Origin: Thermoproteota archaeon
GTDB lineage: Archaea; Thermoproteota; Thermoprotei; Thermoproteales; Thermocladiaceae
DNA: 43,322 bases
NCBI GenBank assembly: GCA_013154355.1
Contig: JAADCU010000038.1
Location: 1 to 43,322, forward strand
Direction of reading: 5' to 3'
Shown here one piece after another: positions 37,184 to 43,322 of this stretch; the stretch's first letter is position 1, and each line of letters opens with the position of its first letter. Both the position numbers and the translations under genes were made by a program. The notes below the pieces were generated by a model, which did no database searches, was not told the DNA's origin, and saw only the letters and a program-made list of their open reading frames with translations.

Positions 37184-37645
37184 ATGATCGATTTCAAAAT
37201 CTGGAAACTATTTGAAAATGATCCAAAAATGTTTGAAGTACCTGTAAAATGTAAGAGATGTGGAAGATGCTGCATAGGTACAGAGATGGAATTAATTCCT
37301 CATGATATAGAGAGAATAGTCAAGCTTGGATATAGGATCGAGGACTTCACAATAGTGAAGGGAGGAATAGTGAGACTAAGATGTGTAGATGATAGGTGCG
37401 TATTTCTAGACCCAGAGAAGAAACTATGTAGAATATATGAGCATAGACCGATAGGTTGTAGATTATATCCACTACAGTACAGTGATGGTGAGATATATGT
37501 TGATCCAGAATGTCCAGCAGCAGATACAGTACCAGCAGATGTCTTAGAGAGATTTCTACCCATAGTTGAAGCATTCGTTAGACTTAGCAAGATAACACGA
37601 GAATGGCTACTTCTGAGATATGGTAAGCTACCTGAAGAGAGGTGA
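37184..37645 (+). CDS. YkgJ-type Fe-S/zinc cluster (CxxxCxxCC-like) protein
   Basis: VKCKRCGRCCIGTEMELIPHDIERI...CVFLDPEKKLCRIYEHRPIGCRLYPL. Confidence 0.85.
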   Translation: MIDFKIWKLFENDPKMFEVPVKCKRCGRCCIGTEMELIPHDIERIVKLGYRIEDFTIVKGGIVRLRCVDDRCVFLDPEKKLCRIYEHRPIGCRLYPLQYSDGEIYVDPECPAADTVPADVLERFLPIVEAFVRLSKITREWLLLRYGKLPEER

Positions 37646-37684
37646 CTGAACCTAATATTTATATCTCTCAGAACTATACTAAGT

Positions 37685-38035
37685 ATGAGAAATAGAAGAA
37701 ATCTCGCACTGCTCACAATAGTGCTAATAGTAGTCTCACTAGCAGTTACATCTATAGCATATGCGCAGACTAGCGATGTAGCTACGAGCATAATAAAGAG
37801 TCTTCAAGACATATTTGAGAAGACTAGCAACACGATAGTGAACTCTATGAACGTTACTCTACAGATGATAGCGAGCGTTCTCATAAGAGTGTCAGAGGTC
37901 CTATCTATAGCTTTAACGATAGTTGGTCTCTTCCTATGGTTCTCCAGGATAAGTCCATACACGGGTAGAAGACTACTGATATCAGCAGTCCTTCTGTTCG
38001 TGTTCGCGTATGTGTTAAAGCATGTACATGTCTAA
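37685..38035 (+). CDS. Small secreted/membrane protein; candidate VirB2/CedA1-like pilin
   Basis: Signal peptide ...VTSIAYAQ, then two helices around a basic loop: MIASVLIRVSEVLSIALTIVGLFLWFSRISPYTGRRLLISAVLLFVFAYVL. Confidence 0.5.
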   Translation: MRNRRNLALLTIVLIVVSLAVTSIAYAQTSDVATSIIKSLQDIFEKTSNTIVNSMNVTLQMIASVLIRVSEVLSIALTIVGLFLWFSRISPYTGRRLLISAVLLFVFAYVLKHVHV

Positions 38036-38580
38036 GATACGTTAACTATCTCTATACTACCATCATCTTTTACGAGTATTGCCTTGTTCTCAAGCTTCTC
38101 AAAACCTCTACTCCTAAATAATCTATCGCTCTCAGATGTCACCATGGAGGACACGATGTAGAAGTGTTCTGATAGCTCGTCATTGAGCTCATTCTTAGAG
38201 CAGTAAGACATTGTGAAAGATGTGTATAGTTCTCCAAAATTCTTCTTAAGAAGTTCTACAAGCTTGTCAATGTCTATGAATCTTGTAGAGACCGCAACAA
38301 TACAGAGAGGTGCTAACACCTCTCTATTAGGTTCTATTCCCATAGCTCTAGCTTTTCTTTCACATTCTTCATCACCTTCAGGACAATATATTGATAAGTC
38401 TAGAGTCATTATGGAGTTCTTATTAGATTCCTCAACTATTCTCTGTTTCACATTATCGTCAAGAGCATTTACAACTATTTTATCTATCATTGATAGACCT
38501 ATGAGCTTATTGTTTAAAGTTATTGCAGTAAATATGACGTAGTCAGATTTTTTCAATTCCTCTATATCGATCGGTCTCAC
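38032..38580 (-). CDS. Hypothetical protein
   Basis: 182-aa ORF interleaved at its stop codon with the convergent gene; no recognised motif. Confidence 0.55.
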   Translation of the reverse strand: MRPIDIEELKKSDYVIFTAITLNNKLIGLSMIDKIVVNALDDNVKQRIVEESNKNSIMTLDLSIYCPEGDEECERKARAMGIEPNREVLAPLCIVAVSTRFIDIDKLVELLKKNFGELYTSFTMSYCSKNELNDELSEHFYIVSSMVTSESDRLFRSRGFEKLENKAILVKDDGSIEIVNVS

Positions 38581-38637
38581 GTATCTTCTATATGAAGTAC
38601 TTGTTTAAATATGTTTAACATGGTCTAGAGCTGAAAT

Positions 38638-39240
38638 ATGTTAGAGAGACTTCGAGCAAGGTTTGACCCAGTACTTAGGAGTATAGCAAAGTATTTATCA
38701 GTGAATCCAAATCTTCTCACTATACTATCAGTAATATTTGCTCTACCTTCTCCAGTATTACTATACATATATACCTCCAGGCTCAGCATAATGATAGCGA
38801 CAATCCTATTCATAGCATCGTCTCTAATGGACATAATTGATGGAGCAGTAGCTAGAGCTCACGGTAGAACTAGCAAGAAGGGTGCATTTCTAGACTCTAC
38901 CTGTGATAGATATGTTGATGCAATAATGATAATAACAGGCTTCATACTTTGTAAAGACTATCTAACAAGACTTTTTCTCATACTTACGTTAGTAGGATCA
39001 TACATAACAAGCTATGCTAGAGCTAGAGCTGAAAGTCTAGGGGCAGAGTTGAGAGGTATAGGCCTAGTCGAGAGGGGCGAAAGAGTTATTCTTTTGATAA
39101 TTTTCTTCATAATATGTTACATACTTTACGGTACAGAAATCTTCAAGACCTTTACTAGAATCTACGTGGGAGTTCTAGCATTGTTAACAAACATCACAGC
39201 AATACAGAGAGTAGTTAAAGTATGTAGAACATTACCCTAA
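38638..39240 (+). CDS. CDP-alcohol phosphatidyltransferase (archaetidylinositol-phosphate synthase-like)
   Basis: LMDIIDGAVARAHGRTSKKGAFLDSTCDRYVDA matches the family motif DxxDGxxARxxxxxxxxGxxxDxxxD. Confidence 0.92.
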   Translation: MLERLRARFDPVLRSIAKYLSVNPNLLTILSVIFALPSPVLLYIYTSRLSIMIATILFIASSLMDIIDGAVARAHGRTSKKGAFLDSTCDRYVDAIMIITGFILCKDYLTRLFLILTLVGSYITSYARARAESLGAELRGIGLVERGERVILLIIFFIICYILYGTEIFKTFTRIYVGVLALLTNITAIQRVVKVCRTLP

Positions 39241-39293
39241 GATAAGTAAACCTTAAGGTTTAAATAATATGAAAACCATGTTAAGCTAAAACA

Positions 39294-39731
39294 ATGGTCA
39301 GGGAAGAATGTGTCATAGTATACATAGAAGGTAACAAGATAACAAAGACGGAGAAGGTAAAGGGAGGACTAATACAGGTAGTAAAAGAATATGCAAAGAA
39401 GCTCATAGACCAGTGGGATGCAGAGACCTCAGACTTCATAATACTCAGAGACAACTATACTGTCACATTAAAGATTCCTCTAAAACCTGAGATAGCAGAC
39501 ATAGCTAAGAAGTATGGTGCTAAGAGAGTTGGAGATCATGCAGAGATCACAATACCAGTGTACGAGATATCGTCAAGTAATAGATGGATAGAGGGATCAT
39601 TTCAAGCAGACAACTTCATAGTAATATTCCCCTACCTAACAGACGAGGTAACAGACCAGATAGCTAATGCAGTAATAAGATCACTAGCAGAAGCTAGAGC
39701 AGAAGAGGAGCTCGGTGAAGAAGAGCTATAA
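39294..39731 (+). CDS. Hypothetical protein with acidic C-terminus, convergent with polB
   Basis: 145 aa; C-term LAEARAEEELGEEEL. Confidence 0.55.
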   Translation: MVREECVIVYIEGNKITKTEKVKGGLIQVVKEYAKKLIDQWDAETSDFIILRDNYTVTLKIPLKPEIADIAKKYGAKRVGDHAEITIPVYEISSSNRWIEGSFQADNFIVIFPYLTDEVTDQIANAVIRSLAEARAEEELGEEEL

Positions 39732-42368
39732 CTAGACAAGCGATAGCTTAGTTGCACCAAGTACCTCGTCAAAACTTATACCTAACGCATCGAGCACCTG
39801 TTCAAGGCTTGTTCTCAGATACTCAACATACTTATCGATATCGACCTCATCTATTCTCGCTAACTGTACAGGTTTGACCCCATCTTTTGTACGTGTCTTC
39901 ACGAAGTATATTATGTCTCCAGGACCAACATTGATACCGTACTGCTTTAACTGTAGTGCCGCTTTCACATGTTGAGGCTTATTCTTTGTATACTGCTCAA
40001 GAGGCTTGTTTAGGGACATTCTTACCATTAGTTTGTTAAGTGGTATCTCTCTCCTACGTAGCTTATCGTAATATTCTTTGACTTTTCTCCTGATCTCGTC
40101 TAGCTTAGTCTCTACTTCTGTTATCTTCTCCATGCTTGATATTATCTTTAGAACATCTGCGAATGCTTCTTTTACGAAGTCTGGCGTGTTTCTCTTCTTT
40201 CCTACCATTCCCTTTATGTCTAGTGAGCCGTCTGGTAGTATCCCTATGTAGTTCTTCTTTCTACCACTCATTGCTACGAGCCTATATGTCTTATCTATGT
40301 CTATATCTATTCCTAGAGTCTCCTCTACCCACTCTATGAGCTCCTTCAATTTTTCCTCATCGGGACTCCATATGAAGAGACTGTCAGTATCACCATACAG
40401 TGGTACTAGTCCAAGCTCTAGAGCCTTTATCAAGGTCATGCTCATTGCTAGTCTACCGAGAGCTGTTACCAGCTCTGCTACAGGAGGACAGTAGAGCTGG
40501 AAGGTCTCTGCACCGAAGACTCCGTATGAGGCGTTTATGAAAACTTTCAGAGCGCTCTGAACAACATCGTAGAACTGTTTCAGTATGGGATTATTAGTGG
40601 TCTTTGCTATCTTCTTGTAGACATATACTCTCATATCTCTCAGGATACCTATTATGGTAGAGGTCAAGCCTCTCCTATTATAGCATACCCAGTGTGGTAG
40701 ATCAGGATAGGGCCTATTATTCTTCTGAGTCTCGTCAGGACACTTCACAGTCTCGTATGATAGGTTCCACTTCTTTATTATAGATGGGTACAGACTTGCG
40801 AAGTCTACTACACACACGTTTGGGAAGATTCCTGGCACAGGATCTATAACTATGGCGCCAAGGTACTTCTTACCCTTTATTATTGCCTTGGTAGCTGCCT
40901 CGCCCTTAACATTTATGATATCTTCTTTCTCAGGTATAAGCCATCCTCTTCTTCTATGTTCATAATACATCATGTTCTTTATCCACGCTGATACTTGACT
41001 TCTAGTTATATCATCTATAGGAAGCTTCGATATTCTGCTTAGGAGTATTATCAGCTTCATCACTAGCTCATTATCGTACATTGTCAGGTACAGTGTTAGA
41101 AAGGCGTCTCTAAAGTTGTAGTTTACCAGCTCAGCATAATCCATCTCATTGATCGGCTTATCTCTAGGAATCTTCTTCATCTTTACTAGAGCTGACGCAA
41201 TAGTGTCTAACGTCTTCTCAGCTCCTCTATACTTTCCACCGAACGCGTAGGTCTCGATTGCCCTAATGTTGAAGAACTTGTATAGGTCAACGTGTACTCC
41301 AAGTGCTACAGTCATCTCATCTCTCTTAGATATTATAGGTATCTCATCCTTCCTGAATCCTAACTTTAGCGCTCTATTATAGATGTACTTGAGGTCAAAA
41401 TTATCACCGTTAAACGTGACTATAAGTGGGTACTGGCAGACTATCTTGAATAGTTCTCTAAGCATCTCGTACTCACTATCGAAGAACATTATCTCAACAT
41501 CGTCATCTCTCAGCTTCTCTACCTGTTCCCAAGTTAGGTCTAGTCCAGGTCTCTTAAGTACTAGTACTCTTCTAAGACCATCACTTCCCGCTAATGCTAT
41601 AGAGATGATCTCATAGTTAGCTTCTTCAGGTTTAGGAATCTTGTTCTCCTTAGGTGTGAACACTTCTATGTCTATTGCAAGTCTCTTTATGTGCGGAATA
41701 GGAGCTTGAAAGAGAGGTAACCACTTCTCAACCTCCTCAAGCATGTACTCATCATTACCATATAGCTTATGTACGAAGTCTCTGACCTCTTGAGGAATGT
41801 CTATGTCGACCTTTACGAGCTTTCCATTCTCTATTCTGTAGAACATTCCAGGAATGATATCTCTATCATATATGTAGCATAGGTGATACTTGATCTTTGA
41901 CTCCCACGTCTTAGGAAGAATATCTCTAATAGACTCTCTCGCACCTCCTATGCTCAATGGGTCTTTTGCACATACCTTAGTCATCACTACCTCCCTATCA
42001 TTCAGAGCATCATACTTTCTCACAAGCTCTAGATGACTGAAACCTCTATGCTGAATGACTCTAGGAAATCTTGTTACTATATCTACAGGATCGATATCGG
42101 TTAGCAGATATGGTCTATGACCTGTATTATCGTACCAGAAGTATATTCTATCGTTGACAGGGTCGTACAGTTTCACTAGAGCTCTACCAGCCTTACCATC
42201 ATAGGTGACGCTTAGCACGATTGCTGGAGGAGATATGCTCGGCGTCTCTCCTCTAATTTCGAAAGATATAGACTCCTCTTCAAACTCTTCACCTTCTCTT
42301 AACTGTACCTCTTCCTCCTCAAAATCTTCCTCAAATCTATACTCCTCCTCTCTAATCTTCTTAACCAT
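39732..42368 (-). CDS. polB: Family B DNA polymerase (PolB1-type)
   Basis: ExoI LAIDIEVF, ExoII TFNGDNFDLKYI, ExoIII YNFRDAFLT; pol motifs DFASLYPSII, KVFINASYGVFG, YGDTDSLFI; acidic N-terminal extension. Confidence 0.97.
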   Translation of the reverse strand: MVKKIREEEYRFEEDFEEEEVQLREGEEFEEESISFEIRGETPSISPPAIVLSVTYDGKAGRALVKLYDPVNDRIYFWYDNTGHRPYLLTDIDPVDIVTRFPRVIQHRGFSHLELVRKYDALNDREVVMTKVCAKDPLSIGGARESIRDILPKTWESKIKYHLCYIYDRDIIPGMFYRIENGKLVKVDIDIPQEVRDFVHKLYGNDEYMLEEVEKWLPLFQAPIPHIKRLAIDIEVFTPKENKIPKPEEANYEIISIALAGSDGLRRVLVLKRPGLDLTWEQVEKLRDDDVEIMFFDSEYEMLRELFKIVCQYPLIVTFNGDNFDLKYIYNRALKLGFRKDEIPIISKRDEMTVALGVHVDLYKFFNIRAIETYAFGGKYRGAEKTLDTIASALVKMKKIPRDKPINEMDYAELVNYNFRDAFLTLYLTMYDNELVMKLIILLSRISKLPIDDITRSQVSAWIKNMMYYEHRRRGWLIPEKEDIINVKGEAATKAIIKGKKYLGAIVIDPVPGIFPNVCVVDFASLYPSIIKKWNLSYETVKCPDETQKNNRPYPDLPHWVCYNRRGLTSTIIGILRDMRVYVYKKIAKTTNNPILKQFYDVVQSALKVFINASYGVFGAETFQLYCPPVAELVTALGRLAMSMTLIKALELGLVPLYGDTDSLFIWSPDEEKLKELIEWVEETLGIDIDIDKTYRLVAMSGRKKNYIGILPDGSLDIKGMVGKKRNTPDFVKEAFADVLKIISSMEKITEVETKLDEIRRKVKEYYDKLRRREIPLNKLMVRMSLNKPLEQYTKNKPQHVKAALQLKQYGINVGPGDIIYFVKTRTKDGVKPVQLARIDEVDIDKYVEYLRTSLEQVLDALGISFDEVLGATKLSLV

Positions 42369-42425
42369 CTCCTCGTTAAGAAATATTCTTAAAAGATATT
42401 AAAACCTAGTACGATCATTACCTTA

Positions 42426-42473
42426 GTGATGATGCTTGTGAGGTCTGACCAGTGAAGAGCTGGGCTGAGCTGA
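42426..42473 (+). ncRNA. Box C/D sRNA between polB and rpl2
   Basis: GTGATGA(C)-TGCTTGTGAGGT-CTGA(D')-CCA-GTGAAGA(C')-GCTGGGCTGAG-CTGA(D). TATA-like AGATATTAAA at 42394-42403, ~26 nt upstream of the 5' end. Confidence 0.92.
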
Positions 42474-42520
42474 CAATCTTTATAAAGACTCTATCTACGT
42501 CTCGATCTCGAGGTTCCTAG

Positions 42521-43285
42521 ATGGGTAAGAGGATACTAGTCCAGCGTAGAGGAAAAGCTGGACCAACATTCATAAGCCCAAGCTGGAGAAGACCTGGACC
42601 TGTCAAGTACGTTCCACCAGATGAGGTACAGATGAATGGTGTTATAAGAGGAGTAGTCAAGGAGCTACTTCACGTGCCTGGCCTAAACGCTCCCGTAGCT
42701 CACGTGATGTTAGAAGATGGTAGAGAGATGTACATGTATGCTGTAGAGGGAATGTATGTTGGACAGATGATAGAGATAGGAGCAGAAGCAAAGATAGCGA
42801 CAGGAAACGTGTTACCACTCTACAAGATACCTGAAGGAACAATGGTATGTAACGTAGAGAAGCAGCTGGGAGATGGTGGAAAATTTGCAAGATCAGGAGG
42901 CACATATGCAGTCGTCTTATCACATAAGCCAGAAGAGAGGAAGACGGTACTACAGTTACCAAGTGGAAAAACTATAGAGGTAGACTCTAGAGCTAGAGCA
43001 ACAATAGGCATCGTAGCAGGTGGAGGAAGAATAGAAAAGCCGTTCGTAAAAGCAGGAAAGAAGTATCATAGAGCAAAAGCAAAGTCCTGGAAGTACCCAA
43101 CAGTGAGAGGAAAAGCAATGAGCCCATATGCACACCCACATGGAGGAGGACATCACCCAACTGGAAGCCCACCAGTAGCAAAGAACGCACCACCAGGACA
43201 GAAGGTAGGACACATAGCTGCAAGATGTACTGGAAGAAGATGCCCACAGATCATACCATACGAACAGAGACGCAGAAGAAGATAA
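42521..43285 (+). CDS. rpl2: 50S ribosomal protein L2
   Basis: KRILVQRRGKAGPTFISPSWRRPGPVKY...AHPHGGGHHPTGSPPVAKNAPPGQKVGHIAARCTGRR. Confidence 0.96.
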   Translation: MGKRILVQRRGKAGPTFISPSWRRPGPVKYVPPDEVQMNGVIRGVVKELLHVPGLNAPVAHVMLEDGREMYMYAVEGMYVGQMIEIGAEAKIATGNVLPLYKIPEGTMVCNVEKQLGDGGKFARSGGTYAVVLSHKPEERKTVLQLPSGKTIEVDSRARATIGIVAGGGRIEKPFVKAGKKYHRAKAKSWKYPTVRGKAMSPYAHPHGGGHHPTGSPPVAKNAPPGQKVGHIAARCTGRRCPQIIPYEQRRRRR

Positions 43286-43322
43286 TCCTCTACATCACTT
43301 CATATTCTTTCTAAGCAAGAGC

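Noticed and set aside
42956-43247. Cys/Trp-rich minus ORFs opposite rpl2
   Set aside because: Antisense artefacts of the His/Gly/Pro-rich L2 C-terminus.
1-43322. CRISPR arrays, tRNAs, rRNA, IS/integrase, inteins
   Set aside because: Looked for spaced repeats, tRNA-like T-arm and acceptor patterns, transposase motifs and PolB intein interruption; none seen. An automated tRNA/CRISPR scan would be more sensitive.

Overview
This window is a gene-dense chromosomal segment from a thermophilic crenarchaeon (Thermoproteota). The lineage call rests on PolB1-type DNA polymerase, L35Ae/S6e/L2 r-proteins, thermosome, AOR, archaeal-type V/A-ATPase subunits, NreA, RqcH, TATA-box promoters about 26 nt before leaderless starts, and an AGA/AGG-rich A+T-biased composition. 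It holds about 45 protein genes: heme (siroheme/Ahb) genes, hisHEDGI, a MetE-like pair, a tungsten AOR plus ferredoxin, a ClC channel, radical SAM/SPASM enzymes and several unknowns. I saw no tRNA, 16S/23S rRNA, CRISPR array, IS element or integrase. The strongest non-coding signals are absent from the ORF track. Four well-formed box C/D sRNA genes (plus one weaker candidate) show C - 12 nt guide - D' - 3 nt - C' - 11/12 nt guide - D. One appears to share a two-way TATA box with rpS6e, and another has the hisE stop codon inside its C box. Also notable: a GC-rich K-turn-like hairpin upstream of rqcH; an unannotated 49-aa coiled-coil ORF behind atpD (position of the Sulfolobus 7 kDa epsilon subunit); a divergent, probably inactivated LigD-type primase-like protein; a VirB2/CedA1-like mini-pilin candidate; and RqcH translationally overlapping a Mut7-C nuclease. 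All family calls were made by eye from the translations; no database search was run.
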